Assembly (NCBI GenBank): GCA_013398275.1
Contig: VZSE01015521.1
Span: 1,559,893 to 1,623,892 of the forward strand
Direction of reading: 5' to 3'
Origin: Promerops cafer
Taxonomy: Eukaryota; Chordata; Aves; Passeriformes; Nectariniidae
Length of the DNA: 64,000 nt
In this document: positions 1 through 13,189 of the stretch, piece after piece
Position numbering within the stretch: position 1 is the stretch's first letter
Layout of the letters: the number at the start of each line of letters is the position of its first letter
The notes under the pieces: model-generated
Databases searched by the model: none
What the model saw: the letters and a program-made list of their open reading frames with translations, nothing else
Told to the model about the DNA's origin: nothing
Position numbers and translations under genes: made by a program

Positions 1-1457
1 CAAAAAACAAGGCATTTTAAGAAAATTACCCCTATTTGCCTTTTCTAGAATAGTTACAGAATACATAATGCCTTTTTTTTACATGTTTGTTTATAATAAT
101 TTATAGCTTGCAGAAAACATTATTTGTAAAATAAACTCTTTCCAGAAACTTTACATATAAATAATGAACTCATACATTCTTGGTCAAGAAGTTTAACTCC
201 TAGCACACTGTTATAGCCTAACAGTCTCATTTTGCACCAGTATTATAATGACAATGGCAGAATACAAAAAGCAGAGATGCTATTGTAAGTATGAAACAAC
301 CAGCACACTTCTTAAGTGCCAGCTCTAAGGAAGTAGAACCGCTCTGGTTTTCTTGCCATTGAAGCTGGGACCTTAATTGTGAGATACCCTCTCTTTAACC
401 TTGTCAACAAAAATAGAACACAGAATCTGAATTTTAAAAGTAGCATTTAGCAGCAGCATGCTTAGAAACACAGTCAGAGGATACAAGATAATTTGACCTA
501 AAAAAGCTAAGAGGCTTTGGGCATTAAAGCAGACTCTCAAACATTTATTTTAGTGCAACAGTTATGCCCTCAAAGCTATCCAGTACGATTAATGTTTGCT
601 GGAAAATATTATGCACACTCAATACCTAAGTAGAAAGAGACTAACTTTTAAATGCATATCCTGCAGGGAAAGCAGGTGCCTACAGTCAGCTGAACTTTTC
701 AAAACCTGCTTATTGTGACTATAAAGATGCCTTTCAGGAAATTAAATAAAGTAAATCAGTAGTTACAAAGCAAAGATGTAACTCAAGTGGAAGGCAGAAA
801 GCAGGGGCTGCTGGAATTTGGCTACACATTATGGAGGTGCTGGCCAGAACTCCCTAAGAAAAATGCCCACCTAAAACTACAGGAGATCCCCAACAGCAGA
901 AAGATTCAACCTCTTTGTATTTTTAAGTACTCCTTTCATGAAACAAACTCTAGACTCTTCTACACATAAGTGCCTCTCATAGAAAGCTAATTACTAATGA
1001 AATGTTTAATTTATGATTAAATAAAAATTTCAGATGCACAATACAACTTTATATAAGAGTCACACATGTAAATAACCCAATATATTCATGAATACATTCC
1101 TATTCTTCATCAGTACAATATTTTCTTCTTCCATAAAGTTAACAAAATTTGAAAGACTGGACTTTTAAGTGTCCCAGTCCAAAGTGATAGAAATGAACTT
1201 AGCTATTTTAAGAAAATAAACAATATCAGGGCGCTGTTATGTTGTGGTGTAACTACCCAGCATACTTCAAAAACACAAGAGGCCATGAGATCAACCACCA
1301 CCAAGTCATGATATCTTGTCTAATGACAACTACCAAACTGGCAGTGTTCAAGACTTTTCATGTTTTGGCAGATTATGCAATTTTCCATGAAAAAAGAACA
1401 GGAAAGTACCCTTAGCACCTAATATCCCCACTATGGTGGCAAGAAACAGATTAGGTA

Positions 1458-1482
1458 AATCAATTCAGGTACTGAATTGATT
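1458..1482. repeat. Perfect inverted repeat: 11-bp arms, 3-base loop
   Basis: AATCAATTCAG (1458-1468) and CTGAATTGATT (1472-1482) are exact reverse complements around GTA. Confidence 0.92.
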
Positions 1483-3471
1483 GGGGTGGAAGAAAAGAAA
1501 CTATAGGAATCTTGGCAACTTGAATTTTCCCAAATTTGGTAATCAGTCTGGCTTTCATTGTGTTAGCAAAATGTTAACCTGGCTTCCCAGAAAGAGGACT
1601 ATTTGCACCAATGCACATTACTTGACCATCTATACACAAACAGAGGAAAAAAGGAGTCAGCTAAAGCCCTGAAGCATCTGATTTGATTATACTAATTGTC
1701 TTAAAGCAAATTTGCAAGCATCATTAACAAGATAAAAGTAAATCAGGCCATCATATTTTCCACAAAGTCCATAAAATAAAGTTACAGAAACTCAAAATCA
1801 TGTATTACAGAAGCGAAAAGGACTTCCATGAGAATTTAGCCAAATACCTCTTCTCATATGTAAAAGCTAAAGACTTTTTCCCACCAAACCCAGTTAAAAT
1901 ATATTAAAACATCTGCAAATAATCATCCTATATCCTTGGCACTGAGAATAATGAGTTGAAGCACTGCTTGCTGAAGGATACTGTGGACCCTAAAGCCAAA
2001 AATGGTTCAAAAGGGAACAGAACACTACCATGGAAGAGAGAATAACTGAAGATTATTAAATACAAAGATACTGCATCTGTATGAGAAAAATCAAGAGCTA
2101 GAAATGACTGGAAATTGTGAGAGTTTTAGGAAGAAGCACACCACCTATTTGCCACACTTCCCTGTTCTTTTCTAGGTATTTGTTTGTGGATGCTGGTAGA
2201 GATGGCATACTATCTTTGATAAAAGTTTTGTCCCTGATACATTTGTTTTCTAGTCTAGACCAACATTCACCTATTTTCACAGATACAAAATCATCCTTCC
2301 TTTATGGAATGTCTGATTTCAGACACTGAGCCACAAGACATTTTCATCAAGAAGTCAAAAAGGTCTCCCACTACACTTCCACGCACTAGCAAATACATAC
2401 CTACATAACTTACATAATGACATCTCTCACCCTTTCCTTGAAAACGAAATAAATTGTCCCTAAATAATCTCCCTTGTATTATGGCAGCAAAGGTTACAAA
2501 CTGCTGGTTCAGGCTGTCACATAATTTATGAGAATCACTCATACATGTATTACAAAGAACTGCTGGTACTGGAACAAAAGGCTTATAAATGTCCCTGTGG
2601 TAGACAGAGCTTTCTCACATGCATCTTAAACATGCATTAGCTGGCAAAAGTATCAGAGATTAATCTCTGCAGACTTTCTTATCATCATCTCCTGCATTCT
2701 TGTACGCCATCAGAGCTCCTTTCGGATTCCCTAATCATACAGGCCCATTAAGAAATGCCAAAACCAAGTTCCTTTGATAACACAAGTGCTACCAGTCTCC
2801 TCGTAAGGAAGCTAGTTGGTTGCAGGAAATGAGGAAAAAAGCAAGTCAGAACTTCCTTCTGGTTGATACCTCACGCCTGCTTCTAGTGAAGCGACTCAAC
2901 ACAGGGTCCTGGCTTTGTTGCCTGAGCTGGCCCAGGAAGAAAAAGGGACTCTCAATCTCCCTTCTCCTTCACGCGCAGAGCCTCTGCATCTTTCTCAGAC
3001 ACTGGACGTCCTGCCATGCCCTGCTAAGGGATCAAATTTTCTGCAGTTCCTCATCATTTACCAGTTTTATTTCAGTCAAGCCGAGTCCACCACAATTACA
3101 CAATCATTAGTGAAAATATTACTTTCATTACCAAGTGAAACACATCCACTAAATTTTGCTGGTGCTGTCCTGCCACACATACATATTCAACTTGGAGTTA
3201 GAGTGCTTACATCTCTACTAGTGACAGAGGTTGGGCTTTTTTGTTTTGACACATGCATGGCATGCTTTTTACAAAGCAAATCTCTCATACAGTTCAAAGT
3301 GTTCCAGGAAAAAAAAAGATGGATTTTATTTTAATCATCTAAAGCAAATAGGAGAAAACTCCAAAAACCTCTCTGACAAAATGTCACTCTGCAGGAAGTG
3401 TTTATTTTAAAAATATGACCTTTCCTAGTCCACAAGGAGCTTCAGTTATACCAATTAGCTCAACATGGGGA

Positions 3472-3530
3472 TGTGGGCTGGATGACTTCTAGCTGTCCCC
3501 TCAAAACTACACCAATCTATAATTTTGTGA
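3472..3530 (+). mobile_element. CR1 LINE 3'-end fragment
   Basis: The sequence GGGCTGGATGACTTCTAGCT followed by GTCCCCTC, then CAATCTATAATTTTGTGA, follows the standard CR1 3' terminus (ggctggatgacctctagaggtcccttccaac...ctatgattctgtga) in plus orientation, with divergence. Only the last 60 bases or so are recognisable, as expected for a strongly 5'-truncated or eroded old copy. Confidence 0.65.
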
Positions 3531-5118
3531 AATCACAAACTCTTAAAGAACGTGTTTAAATATAGTCTAGGTGTCAGTCTGGATACTGGTAAAGGGCAAA
3601 ATTATTTAAGACATTATAGCAAAATTCCTTCTATCATGGATACAGCAAGTCTTAGAAACAGGTACTGACACAGAACACATACTTGCTAATTATCTATGAA
3701 CAAGCGGGTGGTGTCTATTCTGATACAACAGAGATACTTACATCAGACATGATTATTTTTCAACTGACATGGATGAGCATATGCAGAGTTTGCAGAAGCC
3801 TTCTAATACAATGGAGTTAAAACAAATAAAACCACCTTTGTTGGACCAAGCTGCTTCATATCCGTCTGTTCACTTGGAAAGTTTTCCTCAGCAAAAATTG
3901 GATTACATTCAAATTTTTGAATTATCACAAATTTGGAGGAGCAGCAAAAAGGACAAGTAGACAAAACTGGGTTGCCAAATAATATGCATAAATTACAAGA
4001 CTATAAATGAAATACGAATTGATAATTTGTTCTAGAAAATTATGAGTGGCAGAAAAACCCCAAGCCAAAATTCAAATACTGCCATATGTTGTCCAGCTTG
4101 TGGGAACTCAGTGACTCCTAGGGAACAGTAACTTGACTAAGAGTCAATCACTTGCACTACCTGCTAGGCAAGTGTCCCCAGACAGACACCTCAAGAGACA
4201 GAGGCATTCAAAGACTGAAACCTCCTGAAAAAATTGTCTTAGTGGATATTACTGGTACAGAGCAGTAGCTGGGAGAGCTACTGCACAAATTGCCACTGCT
4301 TGTGTGACAGGAAACCCAAGCCATGCAGGATAGGGTTTGCTCTGTGACATTCAAAGGAGTGATCTTTGCAGTCAGATATCCCTGATGAGACTAAAGCTCA
4401 AGCCATAGCTGTAGCAGAAAGTATAAGGAAAGATGGTGCTGAGCATGGATTCAGTAAGGGGCAGATCCAAGTGTCAGCAGCATCTCCTCTCTTACTTTGC
4501 AACACAGTCCTTGACTGTACTAAGGGATTTTGCTGTCTCTTGTGAATTAAGTGAAAATGTTCTGTTTTTATATATACTGGTGACACTGTTTATACCTGGT
4601 TTGCCTGTACATACCTGTGATTATAAAATAACCTGAGGCCTGCCCATTAAAATGAATCCTCTAACTTACAGGTTCAGGTCAACACCACAGACTGAAAAAT
4701 AGAGAAAATAATACACAACGGAGACAAGTACCAATTTTTACCTTTTTAAAATCACCCTCTCAATACATTTTCAACTATATCAGCTCCTTAGATGCTGGGA
4801 GAAGGTACAGAATTAGATATTTTGAAGTGCCAGAAGCAGCAGTCCATAAACCCACCTTTACAAAGTTCTCTGTGATGAAAGTGTGGAAAACACACTTGCA
4901 CAAGGACTACCTAACACAGTGCTACAGTTATTTATATATAAAACAATTAAATATAAAGTATTAATACACACTATTGAATTTTTTAAAAATGTACACATAT
5001 TAGCTACTTTTTTTTTCTTTTTATGTTATCCAGACAAGAAACTGACATCTCATTTTGGAATAAAAATGAATCAATATGGCAAAAACTTGACTATTTGAGT
5101 TCTACCAAAATGGCACGC

Positions 5119-5134
5119 ATATATATATATATAT
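5119..5134. repeat. (AT)8 microsatellite
   Basis: Eight uninterrupted AT dinucleotides. Confidence 0.95.
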
Positions 5135-5197
5135 CAGACTGCTATTTTTCATACCACAGAAAGTGTGAGTATTCAAAGCAGCACCAGAAGGCACAGA

Positions 5198-5260
5198 GAT
5201 TTTTTTCAAAATCAAAAATGAACAAAATTTGATTTTTTCAAAATCAAAAATGAACAAAAA
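5198..5260 (+). repeat. Tandem duplication of a ~30-bp unit
   Basis: Two adjacent copies (5198-5230 and 5231-5260) share GATTTTTTTCAAAATC followed by AAAAATGAACAAAA, with small length differences in the T and A runs. Each unit contains the inverted pair GATTTT/AAAATC, so each could form a small hairpin. The high identity suggests a fairly recent local duplication. Confidence 0.9.
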
Positions 5261-8200
5261 TACCCCAGTGGCTGGGGAGGCAACATATCATACTGAAGAC
5301 TTGTTCTTAGAATTGCCATTATCAGGCTGCGCAGCATGTGCAAAGATTCAGTCATGGTACAAGTGTCATCACTAGCAACATGCAGACATGAACCCACTTT
5401 TAAATTTTTTCCTCTTTTTCAGGAATTCTGTGGGCTCCTGCTCTTTGGTCTCCAGTTAAAGCTCAGAAAGAGCTCTTCCTGTAGATAGGATGATTGAGAT
5501 CTTCTTGGAAGGAGACGTGATAGTGGTATAATCAGTAATAGTTAAACATCTAAAATTTAGCTGAAATCATCATCTCCGAAAAGTTGAGATGTATCCTACT
5601 TATTGTCTTCCTGCTCACAGAGAAAGTTTTCCAGAGTCAAGTTTAATTATTTCAAATAAACTAGCATTTCCTCTTAAAGTCCATTATTTTCACTGGGATC
5701 TTTTGAGGTGGCATAGGGAAAAGGATATTTAAAACGCAATAGGTGTGTAGGAGTCCATAGCTGCTTGCAACAAATACTGTATTTTTTATCATCAAATTCT
5801 ATTCAGTTCTATAAAGACAATCCCATTGTCAAAGTATGTTAAGTGAAATCCCGTGGAATTCTTCTCTTTTGAAGGAATTTTAACACAAGAAGAGACTTAA
5901 TTTTTTACTTCTCAATCTAGTTCTTCACCTTCTCAGTAAAAAGTACAACCACATTTAGAAGTCTGTAACTACAGACACATGAATGCCCTGTAAGAAGCTA
6001 TTACCAGAGTTCTTGAGATCAAATCTCACTGTGCACTTTACCCTCATTTGTATGGGAAGTGGAATAGCCTCTTGCCTTGCATTCAAACTAGTACACACAT
6101 AATTGGGATCCCCTCTGGGTTCTGAAGTTACGAAAGCCTCATGTAGCTGCAGCAATCTTACAGTAAGAACAATTTTAACCTAGTTTTTATCCTATCCCCT
6201 TACTCCAGGTTTCCTTGTTGAGATCAATCTTGTCAGTGACCTGGGACATCACGCAGAAAGAGAGTACAGAACTGACTGATGTTCATTCCACCACCAGGCT
6301 CTAGGTCAGGAGTTGAAAAAAGGTAAAATGGGTTATCTTTCCAGAGATACTCAGCTGTTACGGAAACATAACGTAATGCACAATTTTACCCCTAGCAACA
6401 GCCACGGAGAACAAATGGGTTGCTGAAAAAGAAAGTTACACCTGCTGGAAAGTTGGTGCATTATTTGTTTCTGTTCCCATTAAGAACATGCAAAAGTATC
6501 ATCTACCATCTCATTATGCCTATTTAAAAGTTTATATTTATACTGTTAGCTCGCAAGGGTCCCATAGTTAAATGTTTAACTTATTCCTAACCAGACAGAC
6601 TTGTTGTCATCTCACCTTCAGTTGAAAAGTAGCAAGTGGGGAGACACAAATCTCCTTTCTAAACTTGATTTTACTTTTCTTTTCTTAAAGGACCACAACT
6701 TATTTTTGTTTTGCTAACACTTTTTTTATTGAAAGAAATTTTCATTAACATACTCTCAAGCAAGATCCAGGATTAAAGGAATTCATGTTTAAAATACCCT
6801 GTCAAAATTATGTTTGAGCACAGTCTGTTCTGTGACTGGGTGCAAGTCTTTCTATGCTTAAAAAACTGTTACAAAAATATAATGAATCTTAACTTGCATT
6901 ATATCCTGCTGCTACCAAACATATGCCAATGTTATACTGACATGTCTGAAAGTGTTCTGCCTATTCAACAGGAAAAAAACTGCATTAGTGAAGTAGAAGT
7001 AACAGGTTTGGCCTCTTAAAAAAACCCACAGCAACCAACAATGATTAGCAATGGTTTTATTTTAACATCAGCTGTGAGTTATATCTGATTACATAAACCT
7101 GTAGAGCTGATGAAAAAAAGTGCAGCCACATATTTCTTCAGAAAAAAATGAGGCTTTGTTAAAAATAACTTTTTTTCTTTAGAAACAATGCTATTTTTAA
7201 GGATTTTTTGGGGGGAGGGCAGTGTCAAAACATAAAGCAAGTGGTTTATTTGCTTGCATTCTGTTTTAACCTAAATTCAATGTTTGAGCTCAAGTTTCAT
7301 CAGCCTTTCCTACAGGTTGTTTTGCAAATCTTAGATTATTTGAATGAAATCCTTTCATGTCAGCTACTTGCCCTTCCTCCTGTCTGACTGCAGCCTTGTG
7401 TTTGTTCAGCACTGCCAGCAAGCATGGAACAAGCTTCAGCAGTGTTTTGAAGGCAGTCCTGAAACTACAGGTCCCTCTAAATTCTGGTAATTATAGCAAC
7501 AAATAAGGCAGAAATCCCCCGGGTTTGCTTCAGACTCACAAAAAACTGTCTTCAGTTCCCATTTTGCATGATACATAAACAGATGTTAAGAAGTAATGAC
7601 TTATGCTCTTCCACTGTCAGACAGTTAAAAACAAAGATCCTGTTCTCTTCCTTCCCCCACAAAAAGAGAAGGGTCCCTTCTGAGGCTCACTGGTAAGTCA
7701 AGCAGCTCTTGGCCCATCACAGCCACAGTCATATTTTGAGACACATGATATGCTAGTACATAGAAAATCTCTGCAACAAAAACAGCTTGAAGAGGTGCAA
7801 GGAGAATGCACAAATGTCACACAGTACAGAAGATCCTTAAGTTAGCAATACTTCTGTTTTGATCTGAGCTAAAGCAAGCTGTTCTAAGAGAAGCTACACA
7901 CTCTAACAGGCCAGCACAGTGTATTCTTTCTGGAAAGGATGTGATTAGTGCTAGTGGGTACTATTCCCAGGGGAAATGGCAAGGTTCAGCAATTGCAGTC
8001 AGAAACCAGAAAGCTTTGCCATTATTAAAGCTGCTGCAGTGTAGTGAATTGCAATGATAAGGCACTGAAATTACTTGAATCAGAAGGTTTTCACTGAGAG
8101 AACAGCAACTTGCACATACCAAACACCTGCAGAAAGAGGGAGGAAGGGTTTAAACTTTCCATATGACTGCACCTAGGTGAACAGACACCTGTCTCTTTCT

Positions 8201-10415
8201 GTCATTGTCTCACCATCCTTTTCAAAAAAGAAGCTTGTTAACACTTATGTTTTGAAGAAGCTTCTGGTGAGTGATGATGATGAAGAGATCAGTCACAGCA
8301 TTCCAAATTTCCTGCATTTCCTTGAGAGGGAACTGAGACAGAAGACCCATTTTCAGGAAACAGTTGACATTGCTGGAGAAATCCTAGTGAATGTTGCACC
8401 TACTGCTGCTTAAAAAAACCCTGTTATTCTGCTGGAAATCATTAGCGAGGAACAGTACTGACTTACAAACACCTGGGCATCACTCTAAAGCAACTGAAGC
8501 AATTGTTTATGGATATCCAGACTATACCACTGCCATTAAGCAATTGCATATGGATGGTACAACTCCCAAGGGAGATACTGTAACAAAGAGCAAAAGGTCT
8601 TAACTGCATTGCTTTATCACTCTCTGAACAGAAATACACCAGGGAGGATAAAGGAGGCATCTTTTCATGGCTGGTGTTCACTAAGCCTGACCCTTTTCAT
8701 TACTGCCAGTTGAGGAAGGGTGACAGCTGTCAATCAGCTGACTGGGCCCTTTACTCATGAGCCTGTTTTCTGTCTGGAGTTGCTTTCTGGTGGAATATTT
8801 ACAGATGGACACAAGATACCTAACAGATGGACTCAGTTCTTCAGAGGAAGCGCTGAAAGGCTGCACATATCAGAAGGAAAAGGCATTCCTGTTAAAAGAT
8901 ACTGCCCACTGATGGCTAGAACACTAAGGAAGGAATCAAGACCACAGGGATGATAGGATATTTATAGATTAGATCCCCTTGGAGGTAAGGGATGGGGATG
9001 AAACTGGGAAGGGATGCACAAAGCAAAAAATCCTCCATATCTGCATTTCTGCTCCAGCTTAAGGACAGTTTTTGTCCTCTATTGTTACTCTGAAAAAGTC
9101 AATTCTTGCACGAAAATTTATTTCTCTATTGTTACTACCAGGGCTATGTTCATCTTGCTCAGAGACTGGTGCAAGAGACGCCATAAGGAAAAATATCTTT
9201 ACCCAATTTATGTACTTCAGACGTTTTAGTGCAAAAGTACCACAAAAAACAATGAGCATTTTCATATCACCGAGCTTGTGTTTTCAGACCTAGTATTGAT
9301 GCTGTGTAAGTAGGTGTATTTTGTTAAAATATAGGCATTCCTCATAATTTAACACTCTATCCTGCCTTGAAAAATATCTACTAGTTATACATTATTTTGG
9401 AGCTGATACTATCTGTACTTCATGATCAGAAAATAATTATTTTTCCCCAAGTGGGCTCTCTCTTGCCTGGGTCTAGTTTCAGTGCAGAAAAAAGGTATCT
9501 ATTTGATGTTTGCCTCAGTTGGAAGAAGGTAATACCGGGGAGATCTCCTAATACCTGAAAACATGACTGTAATCTAGTCCATAAAATGAAAATTATGCTG
9601 TTTCATCCGTGGTTGACTTGTGTTTGTGGAACTTAGACCTTTTATAAGGCTATATGGCTGACCCAACTCCAGCCATGAGGACTTTTTGTCTATTCATTAA
9701 GCTTTGATCTATCCAGAAGCTGAAGTATTTATTAGTGAAGCTTTTACTGTCACTGCCCTGGAAATGCTAGATAGTGACCTCACACAAGTTTTACATCATT
9801 GTTTCCATGTACAATGTATGCAGTGGTAATTCCTGAACCACTGGAGAATTAACTGACTGTTCCCATGCTGCCTGCAGGCACATCTATACTTAGTCTTCCC
9901 TAAAATAGGAACTAGACCAAAGAGCATGGCATGCTTCTGCACTTGTAGCAAGTACATGCAACAGAGCAGAGTACTGCAAAGATGCAAGGAGAGTCTGGGG
10001 CAGCTCACTCCTCTTTATCAAGTGGCTACTTCCCCAGGAAGGATCCTGATGCTCAACAGACAAGGGGCCATCACCCTGGCAATATCCATTTCTAGTTGAC
10101 ATTTATCCAGGCTTCCTTCCAGGCAACAAAGAACCTGCCAACACTTGAGGGAGTGTAAAAGGAGTCGCTCCTGCTCCTCTTCCAAGAATCTTGATCCATA
10201 ATCTCTTTAGCTCTCCACGATAAAGTTCACGTTAATTTATTCTCTGCTGCAGCTCCCCCCAAAAATAGTCTAACCAGCCTCCTCTGTCATTCTTTACACT
10301 GAAGGATACCAGGGAAATTTGAAGCAAAATCCACAGCTGTAGCACATCTCCCAGTCTGGATTCAGAAAGATTAACATACTTTGTCTTCAGTTACAAATTA
10401 ACAAAATTAACAAAT

Positions 10416-10448
10416 TTTGTTATGATACTAGGAGTGTATCATAACAAA
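10416..10448. repeat. Perfect inverted repeat: 13-bp arms, 7-base loop
   Basis: TTTGTTATGATAC (10416-10428) and GTATCATAACAAA (10436-10448) are exact reverse complements around TAGGAGT. The left arm can alternatively pair with AACAAAATT at 10400-10408, forming a competing 9-bp stem with 10413-10421. Confidence 0.92.
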
Positions 10449-11851
10449 GTATTTTTCAAAATAAATCACATTATTCAACCCATTCAACAATCTACCCCTT
10501 TTCAACAGTCTTAACACAAAGTATGTAAAGAAATGTTTCACAGAAACATTTCAGAAGTTCCTAAAAACCTTTCCTAAAGTTTGAGAACTTCAAAACAAGA
10601 CTGACATTCCAATATAAAATGACTTCCTTTTTTTTTTTACGATATTTTTCACCATACAGAAGGGTTTTTTTAACAAGCTCTAATTATGACTATTCATCTC
10701 TATTAGAGAGCTGAGACACTCTGTTCCTTAAAATCCCTTTCAAACAGACACTCAAGCCTTCAAATGGATTTGAACACAGAATAGTTACAGTCCCACTGCA
10801 CCATGTTAAAAACCAATTAGCTTAGCATTAATGAAAATGTGAAAGTACTCCCACTGCCTAAAGTTAAGGATCCCAAGCATAATCAATACAACTGTTCAAA
10901 GCAGCTGTATTAGGAGATCTCTTCTCCATGCACTGTATACAGAGCCTAATAATCTCTTTTGGCATCTCAGAGGTTCACAGTGTGGCACTGTTAATACCCT
11001 TCTAATAGCTACATCCTAAGACAGCAGTACTCTAAAAGATTACATGGTAAAACACAATGGAATGCATGTCTGGATAGCATCAAGAAAGGAATGTGATGCA
11101 TACTTGCACAAAAGTATACAAACAAGTTTCTTCATAACATAAGATCCCACAACAGATTTACCCCAGATATTTATGCCTGTTGTTTTAAATACATGTTTGG
11201 GAGTATCTTGTTGTTCTTATTTTCTGCTTGAAAGTAAGATATACAGCATAAATTACCATGCTGACTCTTAGTAACAAGAGGAAGAAATAGAAAATGTGCT
11301 TCTGAAAGAAATGTTTTGGTATCTTTTTGCAGCGTGAATGTAATTCTTTTAAATGCAGATATTTTTCACACAAAAAACCCACTAAAGAACAAGGAAAAAA
11401 CCCCAAATAGCTCCATGTCTGTGGCATACACAGCACAGTATCAATCAGAGGAAATCTAAAAAGGTGATGGCATACACTTGCGTTTAGACTACTTATCAAG
11501 GCACTTGCAACTTAGCCAATACTCTTCCTAGATCTTTTAGGAAGTTTGAAAGTATAGGTGAAAACTAGGCCAGGCTTCTGGTTTTTGCTGAAATTCAGAC
11601 TAACTTTTTGCTACTGAATTAATGAAGCAACCCTGAAAAACTGGGAATCAGGCATACATTATTGCAGGAATGCACAGATGCTCAGATAGGAGATGAAGAC
11701 CTAACTGCTGACATGCACACTCATATTGAAAGAGACTCTTTATATATTCCAGCTGGAACATTGTGACCAAAGGTGACTATATTCACCTGACCTTAACGTT
11801 CCAGTGGGTGACCTAGTTTTGCCTGTCTACAAAATGAAAACAGAGAAAGAG

Positions 11852-11992
11852 CAGCTGAAATAGAAATGTAGTCCTACTCCTTTTAATATTATCTAAAAAC
11901 TCCATGAGATCNACAGCTGAAATAGAAATGCATTTTAAAATTATCTAAAATTATCTGCTCCTTTTAAAATTATCTAAAAACTCCATGAGATC
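11852..11992 (+). repeat. Imperfect direct duplication with a single ambiguous base at the junction
   Basis: Copy 1 (11852-11911) and copy 2 (11914-11992) both start CAGCTGAAATAGAAATG and both end ATCTAAAAACTCCATGAGAT plus C. Copy 2 has extra material in the middle in which AAAATTATCTA-like units recur. The only N I noticed in the window, 11912, lies two bases before copy 2. This is either a real short tandem duplication or an assembly join in which overlapping ends were not collapsed. Confidence 0.85.
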
Positions 11993-13183
11993 CCTGGCCA
12001 GCTCCTGGTAACTTCACATCAACCTACTAGAGAAAAGCAAAACAAAACTATCAGGCATTAGATATGGCTATAATTTGGATTTTTTTTGTTATGGCTGATT
12101 AGCAAAGACAGCACTGACCTCAATAGTGATGTTCTAGTATCACACAAAACTGTGGGATTTTAACGACAAAAGGCAGTGTATTGTTTACAGACTCAGTTTG
12201 TTCAGAATCAAGTGATCATTTTGTCACATGCAGCTACAGTAGATGCTTTAAAAAGTAACCTTCCATTTTACACACATAATAAATAGTATAGAGGAGTTTA
12301 CATGCGTGCATGTTGAGCACATAAAGAACATGTTCATGTAAAACCACGCTCCGAAGTGTGAAAATATCTGAAATAACAATAAATAGGGAAACCAGTCTCT
12401 GGTGCTCAACGCTGGAGTTTTTATTCTTAGTTTGTTTTCTGGTATGTAAGACAGCTTAGAAATCTCATCTAGCACTGTACAGTCAGAAACTCCTACAGAA
12501 TGCCACCATTGCAAAACCACCTCTGTAGAATCTCTGTGTCCTACTGAAGCTAATCCCATGCAGCTCTTCATCTCTTGTGATCTCCACCACTGACTCTAGA
12601 GAATCACTGATTAAAACAGAAATTTTCAGTAAAACAATCAAGTTCCTTATTTTCCTAAATTACTTTGGAATGTTTGTTAAGTATATTGTAGAATATACCT
12701 TTTTACACAATAAAACGAGAATACTGCATGGACAGTAAAATAAGGCAACATTATTATTTCCTCTTATGTATATACTTCTCAACACAATTATTTCAAACAT
12801 GTTCAGACTGTTTACAATTTCTGATTAATATTAGAGCCAAGTTAACTGTTTACTTGTGATGGCATTTCAGAAATGAAAGAAATTCTGGTGTTGTAATAAC
12901 AAACACCTCCAGGGGATGAAATGAGGTTTCATAGAGCCCAGTGTCCTTTAAAAGTGACAATATAAACAAAGTATGTTTGCACACGCAAGGACAACAGACA
13001 TTATAAGGTGCTACATTACCAGTCACACCAGGAATTTCAAGCTGTCTGAAAGGGCAGATCATTTTCCTCGTGTGGATTTGGATATATTGGCAGGTTGAAA
13101 GGACAGATAAATATGTCAAAACTCTCTGCTCCACTTCTTAAGTACTGATGGATTGAGAGAAAATGAAGCTGCATCTGAAATGC

Positions 13184-13189
13184 TGTTAC
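13184..13189 (-). other. ANO10: 5' splice site of the ANO10 exon
   Basis: The exon ends CAACAG and is followed on the minus strand by GTAACA, a good match to the vertebrate donor consensus CAG/GTRAGT. The reading frame stays open past this point for 50 more codons, so stop position alone would not reveal the exon end. The donor, and the known ANO10 continuation with another Gln, set the boundary. Confidence 0.8.

Larger units (their letters stand above)
1..13183 (-). other. Probable ANO10 intron downstream of the recognised exon; may hold the 3' end of the gene
   Basis: This stretch follows the ANO10 exon in the direction of transcription. Apart from the repeats and hairpins listed separately it is AT-rich non-coding sequence. 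Open frames here are short, lack recognisable domains and often start at non-ATG codons. I searched the minus strand for the family's C-terminal continuation (Gln-Met-Lys-Leu-Val type) and found only a weak candidate at 7277-7309. The final exon may therefore lie beyond the left edge, have diverged, or have been missed by eye. Confidence 0.6.

Noticed and set aside
8177..8413. 78-codon plus frame with an acidic stretch (SDDDEE) and a protein-like look
   Set aside because: It starts at GTG, stops abruptly, and frames downstream (to about 8950) are broken. I recognise no family, so it is treated as a chance frame, at most a decayed fragment of unknown origin.
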